From an uncultured Opitutaceae bacterium (GTDB lineage: Bacteria > Verrucomicrobiota > Verrucomicrobiia > Opitutales > Opitutaceae): a stretch of DNA of 52,157 nt. Below the pieces are notes generated by a model that was given only the letters and a program-made list of their open reading frames with translations, was not told the DNA's origin and ran no database searches. Positions within the stretch are counted from its first letter, which is position 1, and every line of letters begins with the position of its first letter. Position numbers and translations under genes: made by a program. Where the stretch lies: NCBI GenBank assembly GCA_937958045.1, contig CALFXL010000061.1:1-52157 (forward strand), in the 5' to 3' direction. Below are positions 1 to 6,747 of this stretch, one piece after another.

Positions 1-2
1 GG

Positions 3-131
3 TGCGTCACGATCGACTTCGACACGATCGAGAAGGACGGCACCTTCACCCTCCGGGATCGCGATTCGATGACGCAAAAACGCATCACCGAAGCCGAACT
101 CTTCGCCCTCCTCGAAGAGCAGGTTTATTGA
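3..131 (+). CDS. glyS: Glycyl-tRNA synthetase, C-terminal end (partial)
   Basis: The first 42 codons in frame 3 give the end of a protein that starts outside the window. The segment reads VTIDFDTIEKDGTFTLRDRD and then MTQKRI, which matches the closing strand of the anticodon-binding domain of single-chain class II glycyl-tRNA synthetase, where a TxDFDT...VTxRxRD pattern is typical. The enzyme charges tRNA-Gly with glycine in the cytoplasm. The frame stops at TGA and is followed by a repeat core and a strong intrinsic terminator, so it ends its transcription unit. The call rests on a short C-terminal match. Confidence 0.8.
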   Translation, partial: CVTIDFDTIEKDGTFTLRDRDSMTQKRITEAELFALLEEQVY

Positions 132-138
132 GTTCCTT

Positions 139-161
139 GGGAGCGCCGGCGGCCCGCCGGC
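139..161 (+). repeat. Palindromic repeat core, GGGAGCGCCGGCG type
   Basis: A GC-rich imperfect palindrome (GGGAGCGCCGGCG followed by GCCCGCCGGC) starts 8 bases after the glyS stop. Related cores occur at 1644-1666, 2637-2658 and inside the larger elements at 32635-32795, 37142-37231 and 44274-44400. It is probably a REP-like sequence; no function is evident. Confidence 0.55.
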
Positions 162-200
162 CCACCAGAACGCCCGCCTCCCAACTCAGCCTCACCACCA

Positions 201-226
201 ACGCGCCCTCACGGGCGCGTTTTTTT
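201..226 (+). terminator. Rho-independent terminator after glyS
   Basis: A perfect 8-bp stem, ACGCGCCC with GGGCGCGT around a TCAC loop, is followed by a run of seven T. It lies 70 bases after the glyS stop codon and is in the correct orientation to end that transcript. Confidence 0.85.
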
Positions 227-327
227 ATACACGCAAAAGCCACCCTCAAACAGCAGGATGTTTGCTCCGCAACCGCGCCGCCCCCCGCCAAGCTTCGCCA
301 CAATCCTCCGCCCTCGCTGAACCGGAC

Positions 328-349
328 GATGCGGAGCATCATCCGTACC
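328..349 (+). repeat. Small hairpin repeat, TGCGGAGCA type
   Basis: GATGCGGAGCATC forms a 5-bp stem around GGA and is followed by ATCCGTACC. Three other copies with different but complementary stems are at 49289-49312 (opposite strand), 49370-49392 and 50269-50290, each followed by a GTCCCTA-like tail. The segment between glyS and moeA otherwise holds only the terminator, the palindrome core and the heptad leader. Confidence 0.55.
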
Positions 350-387
350 CCACCGCATCGCACACTTCCCATCAGCGCGTCTCCCGT

Positions 388-422
388 TTCACTCTTCACC
401 CTTCACCATTCACTCTTCCTCC
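388..422 (+). repeat. Heptad leader repeat in front of moeA
   Basis: Five consecutive 7-base units (TTCACTC, TTCACCC, TTCACCA, TTCACTC, TTCCTCC) run without a break up to the ATG at 423. There is no Shine-Dalgarno sequence. The same 7-base periodicity with related units is seen before genes at 25046, 25277, 27746 and 36042. Confidence 0.6.
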
Positions 423-1640
423 ATGTCGCTGATCTCTCCCGCCGAAGCCGAACGCCTCATCCTCGCCAGCGTTCCCGCGCTTCCCGCTGAAGATTGCCCG
501 CTCGCGTCCGCCCACGGTCGCATTCTCCGCACGCCCATCCGCGCCGATCGCGATTTCCCGCCATTCGATCGTGTCACGATGGATGGTTTTGCGCTCCGCC
601 ACAGCGCCATCGCCGTCGGCCATCGCCGTTTTCGCATCCAAGGTTTTCAACCCGCCGGCACGATCCCGCTCACGCTCGCATCCGATGAAACATGCATTGA
701 AATCGCCACCGGCGCCGTGCTCCCCGCGGGCTGCGATTGCGTGATTCCTTACGAAGACGCCACGCGTGAAAATACCTTCGTCACGCTCGACGACGACACC
801 GCGTCGGCACTCGCCGCCGGCCAAAGCATTCACCGTCGCGGCTCCGACGCCACCGCGGGCACCGAACTCATTCCCGCCGGCACCCGCCTCACCGGACGCG
901 AGATCGCCGTCGCCGCTTCGTGCGGAGCCGCCACGCTGCGCGTCGCGCATCTGCCGCGTATTGGAATTGTCGCTACGGGCGACGAACTCGTCGAAGTCGA
1001 AAATCCTTCACCCGCGCCTCATCAAATCCGCCGCTCCAACGACCACGCGCTGCGCGCCTCGCTGCTCGCCGCCGGTTATCCGCGCGTCGAACGTTTTCAT
1101 CTTCGCGATCTCAAATACGAACTCGAAACCCAGCTCAAACGCCTCCTCGCCGAGTTCGATGTGCTCCTGCTCACCGGCGGCATCTCCAAAGGAAAATACG
1201 ATTTCCTGCCGACCGTCCTCACCGAGCTCGGCGTCGAAAAAAAATTCCACGGCGTCGCGCAACGTCCCGGCAAACCGTTCTGGTTCGGCCACACCTCGCG
1301 CCGCACGCCCGTCTTCGCGCTGCCCGGCAACCCCGTTTCCACGCTCGTCTGTTTTCACCGCTACGTCCTGCCCGCGCTCGCCGCCATGAGTCGCGCCCCG
1401 TATCCATCGTCTGAATACGCCGTGCTCGCCGCACCGTTTTCGTTTAAAGCCCCGCTCGCACCGCTCGTGCCCGTCCGACTCGAGCCCTCGTCCGATGGAC
1501 GTCTCCTCGCGCAGATCGCCACGACCAACACTTCGGGCGATTTCGCCGGCCTGCTCGGCACCGACGGATTCATCGAACTTCCCAGCGGCCCCCTCACTTT
1601 GCACGCCGGCCACACCGCCAGGCTCTACCGCTGGCAATAA
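423..1640 (+). CDS. moeA: Molybdopterin molybdenumtransferase MoeA
   Basis: The 405-residue protein has the normal MoeA length and domain order. Near the N-terminus it has FPPFDRVTMDGFAL, close to the family's PxxxxSxMDGFA motif. It then has IATGAVLPAGCDCVIPYED, matching the MoeA iTGAplPxGaDaVvpxE motif, a central MoCF-type domain (IGIVATGDELVE, LLLTGGISKGKYDFL, FALPGNPVS) and a C-terminal beta domain. MoeA inserts molybdate into adenylylated molybdopterin in the last step of Mo-cofactor synthesis, in the cytoplasm. The ATG at 423 follows a heptad repeat leader and lacks a Shine-Dalgarno site. moaC and moaD lie 1.8 kb downstream on the same strand but are separated by two unrelated genes, so this is not one compact operon. 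Confidence 0.95.
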   Translation: MSLISPAEAERLILASVPALPAEDCPLASAHGRILRTPIRADRDFPPFDRVTMDGFALRHSAIAVGHRRFRIQGFQPAGTIPLTLASDETCIEIATGAVLPAGCDCVIPYEDATRENTFVTLDDDTASALAAGQSIHRRGSDATAGTELIPAGTRLTGREIAVAASCGAATLRVAHLPRIGIVATGDELVEVENPSPAPHQIRRSNDHALRASLLAAGYPRVERFHLRDLKYELETQLKRLLAEFDVLLLTGGISKGKYDFLPTVLTELGVEKKFHGVAQRPGKPFWFGHTSRRTPVFALPGNPVSTLVCFHRYVLPALAAMSRAPYPSSEYAVLAAPFSFKAPLAPLVPVRLEPSSDGRLLAQIATTNTSGDFAGLLGTDGFIELPSGPLTLHAGHTARLYRWQ

Positions 1641-1643
1641 ACT

Positions 1644-1666
1644 GGAAGCGCCGACGCCCCGCCGGC
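1644..1666 (+). repeat. Palindromic repeat core, GGAGCGCC type
   Basis: GGAAGCGCCGACGCC followed by CCGCCGGC begins three bases after the moeA stop codon. It is a diverged copy of the core at 139-161. The rest of the gap to 1830 shows no gene; it contains AT-richer sequence that may hold the promoter of the next gene. Confidence 0.45.
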
Positions 1667-1830
1667 CACCGCGCGTGTTTCGTCGTGCCGTTTGCAATCA
1701 CGCGTGCGGTGTATCCGTGCAATTAATACACAAACGCTCGACATGCGTTTTTGTAAACATTTCACCATCAACAAAACTCAGGAGCTGGCACCGCATGCGC
1801 TAAGACGATTTCGCCATCAAGGCGCAATCT

Positions 1831-2553
1831 ATGACGCATCTATTCACCCTGAAAAAAACCTCCGTGTTCAGCCTCGCTGCCGGCCTCCTCGCCGCTCCCG
1901 CCTGGCTCGCCGCTCAAGAGATCCCGCCGCCGGTCGTCACGCCGGAAGCGGAGACGCGTTTCGCGCTCGTCCTGGAAGGCGGCACCGCCGGCATCGGCCC
2001 GTCGGTCATCTACACGGTCAATCCCAAGTTCACGATCACCGCCGGCTACACGTGGTTGAACCACAACTACGACGTCGAATCCGACGACAACGACTACGAC
2101 GGCAAACTGAAGCTCTCCAACTTCAAGGTCCTCGCCAACTGGCATCCGTGGGAGAGCAAATTTCACTTTTCCGCCGGTGTCTTCGCGACCGATAATAAAA
2201 TCGACGTCACGCTTCGCCCCACCGAACGCCAGACCTACGAGATCAATGGCAATGAATACAGCAGCGCGCTGATTCAGTCTCTCAGCGGCAGCGCCTCGTT
2301 CGAAGACGACGTCGCCCCCTACATCGGCCTCGGCTGGGCCAAGCGCCCCGGCGAACGCGGCTTCGCCTTTTATGCGACGCTCGGTGTCTTCTTCGCCGGC
2401 GACGCCAGCGCGAACCTCAGCGCCACCGGCCCGATCAACGCCGACCCGCAGTTCCGCGCCGACCTCCGCGCCGAGGAACGTGATATTAACGACGACCTCG
2501 ACGACCTCGGCATCTATCCGGTCCTCCAGCTCGGCGTGCAATATAACTTCTAA
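1831..2553 (+). CDS. Outer-membrane beta-barrel protein, uncharacterised
   Basis: The 240-residue protein begins with a signal peptide (KKTSVFSLAAGLLAAPAWLAAQ, cleavage near residue 28 after LAA or AQE). It continues as alternating polar and hydrophobic strands such as KFTITAGYTWLNHNY and KFHFSAGVFATDN, and ends in aromatic LGVQYNF. A C-terminal phenylalanine is the usual beta-signal for BAM-dependent outer-membrane insertion. Size and pattern resemble small eight-stranded barrels of the OmpW/OprG or generic outer-membrane beta-barrel type, but no diagnostic motif fixes the family. Function is unknown. It appears monocistronic, with an intrinsic terminator at 2587-2624. Confidence 0.75.
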   Translation: MTHLFTLKKTSVFSLAAGLLAAPAWLAAQEIPPPVVTPEAETRFALVLEGGTAGIGPSVIYTVNPKFTITAGYTWLNHNYDVESDDNDYDGKLKLSNFKVLANWHPWESKFHFSAGVFATDNKIDVTLRPTERQTYEINGNEYSSALIQSLSGSASFEDDVAPYIGLGWAKRPGERGFAFYATLGVFFAGDASANLSATGPINADPQFRADLRAEERDINDDLDDLGIYPVLQLGVQYNF

Positions 2554-2586
2554 TAACATACTTCACTGGCCATACCGCTGCCGGCC

Positions 2587-2624
2587 AACCCGCGTCCTCC
2601 ATCCGGAGACGCGGGTTCTTTATT
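2587..2624 (+). terminator. Rho-independent terminator after the barrel gene
   Basis: A 10-bp stem, AACCCGCGTC with GACGCGGGTT, encloses an 11-base loop and is followed by CTTTATTTA. It lies 34 bases after the stop at 2553, in the + orientation. Confidence 0.75.
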
Positions 2625-2636
2625 TATATAACCAAA

Positions 2637-2658
2637 GGAGCGCCGGCGCCCCCCCGGC
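2637..2658 (+). repeat. Palindromic repeat core, GGAGCGCCGGCG type
   Basis: GGAGCGCCGGCGCC followed by CCCCCGGC is another solo copy of the core at 139-161. It sits just after the terminator at 2587-2624. The remaining gap to 2797 shows no gene. Confidence 0.5.
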
Positions 2659-2797
2659 AGTTCCCGAAAAGGCATTCAGCCCCCTCGTTAATATCGAATC
2701 GCCACCACCGTGTGAGTGACTAGAGATCGTCCGGGAAAAAATATGCCCACTAATCGTGCACTTGGTCGGCCATTCGACATAAACATATGCTTTTCTC

Positions 2798-3301
2798 ATG
2801 AAAACCTACCGTGCCCCGTGGAGTAGATTTCTTATTTTAGTATCCACATTCGCGACGCTTTTTCTCGTGGGGATAAGCGTGCTGACGTGGGTGAAATCGC
2901 CGCACGCATGGATAGTATGGCTAATCCTCACACCCACGGTTGTGGGTTGCGCGCTGTTTACCGTGCGAGGGTATATGCTCACGGACAAGGATCTTTATAT
3001 AAAACGTCTGCTCTGGAATACCCGCATCCCGCTCACCGGGTTGCGCGATGTTAAATCTATCCCCAACGCCATGCAGCGGAGCATTCGGCTCTTCGGGAAT
3101 GGCGGACTTTATTCGGTCACGGGTTTATTTCGGAATTCCCAACTCGGCTCTTATCGAGCGTTCGTAACCGATCCCAAAAGCACGGTGGTACTTTGGTTGC
3201 CAAAACGTGTCGTGGTGCTCTCGCCCGGCGAACCCGATCGATTCGCCCGGGATGTCGCCGAGCAAGCCGGGCTCGTTATCGGTTCCGGCGGAACGTCCTA
3301 A
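2798..3301 (+). CDS. Small membrane protein with bacterial PH-like domain
   Basis: The 167-residue protein has two hydrophobic helices near the N-terminus (about 12-30 and 35-58, the second containing WLILTPTVVGCALF). These are followed by a soluble beta-rich domain from about 60 to 160. The junction YMLTDKDLYIKRLLWNTRIPLTGLRDV strongly resembles bacterial PH-domain proteins, in which a strand-forming YxLTxxxLxIxR segment follows the membrane hairpin. The soluble domain should face the cytoplasm. No enzymatic motif is seen and the role is unknown. Its composition is less GC-rich than its neighbours near the start. Confidence 0.6.
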   Translation: MKTYRAPWSRFLILVSTFATLFLVGISVLTWVKSPHAWIVWLILTPTVVGCALFTVRGYMLTDKDLYIKRLLWNTRIPLTGLRDVKSIPNAMQRSIRLFGNGGLYSVTGLFRNSQLGSYRAFVTDPKSTVVLWLPKRVVVLSPGEPDRFARDVAEQAGLVIGSGGTS

Positions 3302-3458
3302 ACGACTGCGTCGCTTGGAGAGCGCGCATTCGTCGGCGATGAACGAGCCACCTCCGTTTGGCGCCGGCCCTCCTCCGTTTTGCGGATTTTACGCTTTCCT
3401 CGTACGCGCGAGGTTTTGAGATGGGCCGCGATTGTCGTAGTCTCTCCCTTTGCCGATC

Positions 3459-3968
3459 ATGCTCTCTCATCTCGATGCTCAAAACCAGCCGCGCATGGTC
3501 GATGTCGGCGCGAAACCCGTCACCGCGCGCCACGCGCACGCGGTCGCCATCGTACGGCTGCCCCCCGCCGTCGCCGCGCTTGTATCCAATAAAGAACTAC
3601 ACGTTAAAAAAGGTCCGGTTTTCCAGACCGCCATTCTCGCGGGCATCATGGGGGCGAAAAAGACCAGCGATCTCATTCCGCTTTGTCATCCGTTGCCCCT
3701 CGATAATTGCCACATCGAGATCGACACCCGGCCCGCATCGGCGGACGGCGCGATCGACGTGCTCATCCATTGTCACGCGCGCACGCAAGCGCGCACAGGT
3801 GTCGAGATGGAGGCGCTCACGGGCGCGTCCATCGCCGCGCTTACGCTCTACGATATGACCAAGGCGCTCAGTCATGACATCGTGATTCGCGAGATCCGTT
3901 TGCTCGAAAAATCCGGCGGCAAAAGCGACTTTCACGCCTCTTCCCCCGAGCCGTCTGCCCACGCGTGA
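3459..3968 (+). CDS. moaC: Cyclic pyranopterin monophosphate synthase MoaC
   Basis: MoaC converts the 3',8-cyclo-GTP product of MoaA into cyclic pyranopterin monophosphate, early in molybdopterin synthesis. The 169-residue protein carries the family's signature stretches: MVDVGAKPVTARHA near the start, KKTSDLIPLCHPLPL with the catalytic-site KxxxxLIPLCHP pattern, GVEMEALTG and YDMTKAL. A TTG three codons upstream could extend it, but the ATG at 3459 gives MLSHLD, the usual family N-terminus. It overlaps moaD by 4 bases (GTGA), so the two are translated together. moaA, moaE and mog are not in the window. Confidence 0.95.
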   Translation: MLSHLDAQNQPRMVDVGAKPVTARHAHAVAIVRLPPAVAALVSNKELHVKKGPVFQTAILAGIMGAKKTSDLIPLCHPLPLDNCHIEIDTRPASADGAIDVLIHCHARTQARTGVEMEALTGASIAALTLYDMTKALSHDIVIREIRLLEKSGGKSDFHASSPEPSAHA

Positions 3969-4207
3969 AAACGATCCATCTCGAATACTTTGCTCTCTTG
4001 CGCGAACAGCGGGGCATCTCCGCTGAAACCGTCACGACTTCCGCCGGCACCGCCGCGGATCTCTACCGCGAGTTGCGTGAGCGCCATCGTTTTTCGCTGC
4101 CGTCGGAACGGCTGCGCGTCGCCATCGATGGCGAGTTTGCGCCATGGACTTCGCCGCTGCGCGATGGCGCGCGGATTGTGTTTATCCCGCCTGTCGCGGG
4201 CGGTTGA
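3965..4207 (+). CDS. moaD: Molybdopterin synthase small subunit MoaD
   Basis: This 80-residue ubiquitin-fold protein ends in PPVAGG. The C-terminal Gly-Gly is the site that is adenylated and converted to a thiocarboxylate to supply sulfur for the dithiolene of molybdopterin. The start FALLREQRGIS is typical of MoaD. The start codon is GTG, overlapping the moaC stop (GTGA), which implies translational coupling. Its stop codon at 4205-4207 abuts the stop of the convergent kinase gene with no base between them. The partner subunit MoaE is not in the window. Confidence 0.92.
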   Translation: MKTIHLEYFALLREQRGISAETVTTSAGTAADLYRELRERHRFSLPSERLRVAIDGEFAPWTSPLRDGARIVFIPPVAGG

Positions 4208-6364
4208 TCATTGCGCCGCCGCGGATTTCCCAAGCGCGCGATTCACCGCATCGGCGAGCGCCTGCATCGCGAAAGGTTTGGTCACAAATTCGCCGAATCC
4301 GCGTTCGCGCGCGGTCGTGGCGTCGAGTTGTCCACCAAAACCGACCGCAAGAATCATCGGTATGTCGGGGCGCATAGCCTTCACCGCGGTCGCCAAATCG
4401 AGTCCCGTCATACGAGGCATCAGATAATCCGTGATCACGAGATCGAAGGCCTGCGGATCTTTCGTGAAACGTTCCTTCGCCTGCACGGGATCGCTCACGG
4501 CTTCGACCACATAACCGAGTTTTTCCAGCAAACGCGCTCCGATGCGCGCCACGCTCGGCTCGTCGTCGACAAAAAGAATCCGCTCGCCCTCGCCCGCCGG
4601 CAGCGACGGCGGCATTCCCGGACGCGATTCCTCGAGGCTCAGCGCCGGCAGGTAGATCGAGAAAATCGTGCCACGGCCGGGCAGGCTTTCGACGAAGATG
4701 GCGCCGTCGTGCGCTTGCACGATGCCGTGCACCACGGCGAGGCCGAGCCCCGTGCCGTCGCCGACATCTTTTGTCGTGAAAAACGGTTCGAAGATGCGCT
4801 CCGCCACCGACGGGTCCATGCCGGAGCCGTTGTCTCTGACTTCGAGCAAAACGTATTCGCCGGCTTTCAACGGCGGCCGCACCGCCGCGCCCGATTCCGA
4901 GAGATCGGCCACGCCGAGCGTGACCACGATCGAGCCTTCGTTGCCGGTGATCGCGTGCGCGGCGTTGGTGCAGAGATTCATCACCACTTGGTGAATCTGC
5001 GCTTCGTTCGCCAACACGGCACGATGCGCGTGCAGCTCGTGACGCAGCCCCACGGTCGACGGCAACATCATGCGCACGAGGCGCAACGCTTCCGCCACCA
5101 CGCCGTCGATCTGCACACGTTTGCGCTCCACCGGTTGCTTGCGGCTAAACGTCAGTATTTGTCGCACCATCTCTTGTGCGCGGGTCGATGCGGTGAGGAT
5201 TTCCGTGACGCTTTCGCGCAGTTGCGATGGCGCCGTGCGCGGCAGCTCCAGATCGAGCAACTCCGCGTGCGCCATGATCGCGGTGAGGATGTTGTTGAAA
5301 TCATGGGCGATCCCCCCCGCGAGATTACCCATCGCTTCCATCTTTTGCGCCTGCCGCAACTGCGCCTCGAGTCGCGCCTGCTCGGCTTCGGCCCGACGCC
5401 GTTCGGTGAGATCCTGCATCACACCCACGTAGCGCTCCGTCCCCGATTCGTCGCAAAACACGCGACGCTTCATCGACAACGGGCACGCCGAGCCGTCGTC
5501 GCGGATGAGCGTGTATTCACATTCAAAATACTCCGCGCTGCCGTCGGCTTCGTCCCACGCTTTCAACACGCGTTCGCGCTCGCCTTCGTGCACGTGGTTG
5601 CGAATCCAATCCAACGTCAGCGACGTGCCCGGCGCCACGCCGAAAATCCGGCACGCTTCGTCCGACACGAGCAGCTCGCGGGTTTCGCCAAGACGCTCCC
5701 AGCTGCCGACGCGGCCGATTCGTTCGGCATGGCTCAACAGATGTTCGCGAAACCGCAGCCGGCGCTCCGCTTCGCGGCGCTCGCGCGCTTCGGTTTCCAA
5801 CGCGCGCACCGTCGCAGTGAGGCGTTCATTCAGCTCCCGCACCTCCCGCTCCGATCGCCGCAGATCTTCGTTGAGTCCTTCGAGCTCGGCGACCTTGCGC
5901 TCCAATTTGAGCGAGAGTCTCTCCGTGTATTCCTGCATCGCCGCCCCGTCTTCTTGGAGCGATTGAGGCGCGCGGGGCGGCGCGGCTTTCACCTTCGCAA
6001 CGGTTTCCTGAATGAGCTCCATCAGTCGTGCAGGCTCCTCGGGTTTCAAAATGAAGCGATCCGCACCGAGCTTCATCGCCATCTGCTCGTCGCCGCGTTC
6101 GGTGTACGTGGCCGTGTAGAAAATAAACGGCAGCCCGCACCAGCGCGGATGACGGCGAATCTCCCGGCACAGGCGAAAGCCATCCATGCGCGGCATCAGC
6201 GCGTCGGACACGATGACGTCAAACGGCGCTCCTCTGTCCCGCTCCAGTTGTTCCAGCGCCTCCAGTCCGTCGGCGACCGCCGACACCTCGTGCCCTAAGC
6301 CGGAAAACAATTGCTGTAAAAGATACCGGCTCTCGGCGTGGTCTTCTGCGACGAGGATTTTCAT
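4208..6364 (-). CDS. Hybrid histidine kinase: REC-coiled coil-PAS-HisKA-HATPase-REC
   Basis: This soluble 718-residue kinase has receiver domains at both ends. Residues 1-125 form a receiver (ILVAEDH, phosphoacceptor Asp in VIVSDALMPRMDG, Lys in ILKPEEP). A coiled coil (about 140-200) and a PAS domain (about 215-330) follow. The dimerisation domain has the phosphoacceptor His in NLAGGIAHDFNNILTAI, typical of the HisKA group with HDFNN. The ATPase has NLCTNAAHA, DNGSGM and GTGLGLAVV. The C-terminal receiver has FVDDEPS and VITDYLMPRMTG. No membrane segment is seen. It is last in a three-gene operon and overlaps the upstream receiver gene by 4 bases, so it probably receives or passes phosphate within a relay. 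The signal is unknown. Confidence 0.93.
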   Translation of the reverse strand: MKILVAEDHAESRYLLQQLFSGLGHEVSAVADGLEALEQLERDRGAPFDVIVSDALMPRMDGFRLCREIRRHPRWCGLPFIFYTATYTERGDEQMAMKLGADRFILKPEEPARLMELIQETVAKVKAAPPRAPQSLQEDGAAMQEYTERLSLKLERKVAELEGLNEDLRRSEREVRELNERLTATVRALETEARERREAERRLRFREHLLSHAERIGRVGSWERLGETRELLVSDEACRIFGVAPGTSLTLDWIRNHVHEGERERVLKAWDEADGSAEYFECEYTLIRDDGSACPLSMKRRVFCDESGTERYVGVMQDLTERRRAEAEQARLEAQLRQAQKMEAMGNLAGGIAHDFNNILTAIMAHAELLDLELPRTAPSQLRESVTEILTASTRAQEMVRQILTFSRKQPVERKRVQIDGVVAEALRLVRMMLPSTVGLRHELHAHRAVLANEAQIHQVVMNLCTNAAHAITGNEGSIVVTLGVADLSESGAAVRPPLKAGEYVLLEVRDNGSGMDPSVAERIFEPFFTTKDVGDGTGLGLAVVHGIVQAHDGAIFVESLPGRGTIFSIYLPALSLEESRPGMPPSLPAGEGERILFVDDEPSVARIGARLLEKLGYVVEAVSDPVQAKERFTKDPQAFDLVITDYLMPRMTGLDLATAVKAMRPDIPMILAVGFGGQLDATTARERGFGEFVTKPFAMQALADAVNRALGKSAAAQ

Positions 6365-6747
6365 GGGGCAGGTGAAGCGGACGGAGGAAGCAAACGGAAT
6401 ACACGTCGCAGGAATTCGTCCACCTCGAATGGCTTTTCCAAATAATCAGAAACTCCCTCCGCCAGAGCCCGTTGGCGGTCGGCCGGATGCGCGTAAGAGG
6501 AAAATGCCAGGATGGGAAGCTTCGCCGTGCGGGAGTGAGCGCGCAGCCGCTCCGCCGCTTCGTACCCGTCCATCTCCGGCATTTCGATATCCATAACGAT
6601 CAGGTCCGGTGCGTGCTCAATCGCGAGCCGTACGCCATCGATGCCGTTGGTGGCCTCGATCACCGTCAACCCGGCCTTGGTGAGCAAAAACGACGCGAGA
6701 TAGCGATTGGCGTCATTGTCCTCGATCAACAGCACCCGGTGTTTCAT
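6361..6747 (-). CDS. Stand-alone receiver-domain response regulator (CheY-like)
   Basis: This 128-residue protein is a single receiver domain. It has acidic residues in LLIEDND, a phosphoacceptor Asp in IVMDIEMPEMDGYEA, a conserved Ser in FSSYA and Lys in YLEKPFEVDEF. It has no output domain, so it would act by protein-protein contact or as a phosphate shuttle. It overlaps the upstream multi-PAS kinase and the downstream hybrid kinase by 4 bases on each side (ATGA junctions). This fits a relay from kinase to receiver to hybrid kinase. The DIEMPEMDGYE pattern resembles DivK-type single-domain regulators. Confidence 0.93.
   Translation of the reverse strand: MKHRVLLIEDNDANRYLASFLLTKAGLTVIEATNGIDGVRLAIEHAPDLIVMDIEMPEMDGYEAAERLRAHSRTAKLPILAFSSYAHPADRQRALAEGVSDYLEKPFEVDEFLRRVFRLLPPSASPAP

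Noticed and set aside
3302..3458. Possible Mo-cofactor riboswitch upstream of moaC.
   Set aside because: The gap is short, no conserved moco-RNA segments were seen, and the sequence reads as ordinary GC-rich spacer.
4211..6298. Long open frames antisense to real genes, for example opposite the hybrid kinase, the multi-PAS kinase, the GH51 gene and the ABC exporter.
   Set aside because: They arise from high GC and codon bias, have no family motifs, start sites or spacing, and lie opposite well-supported genes.
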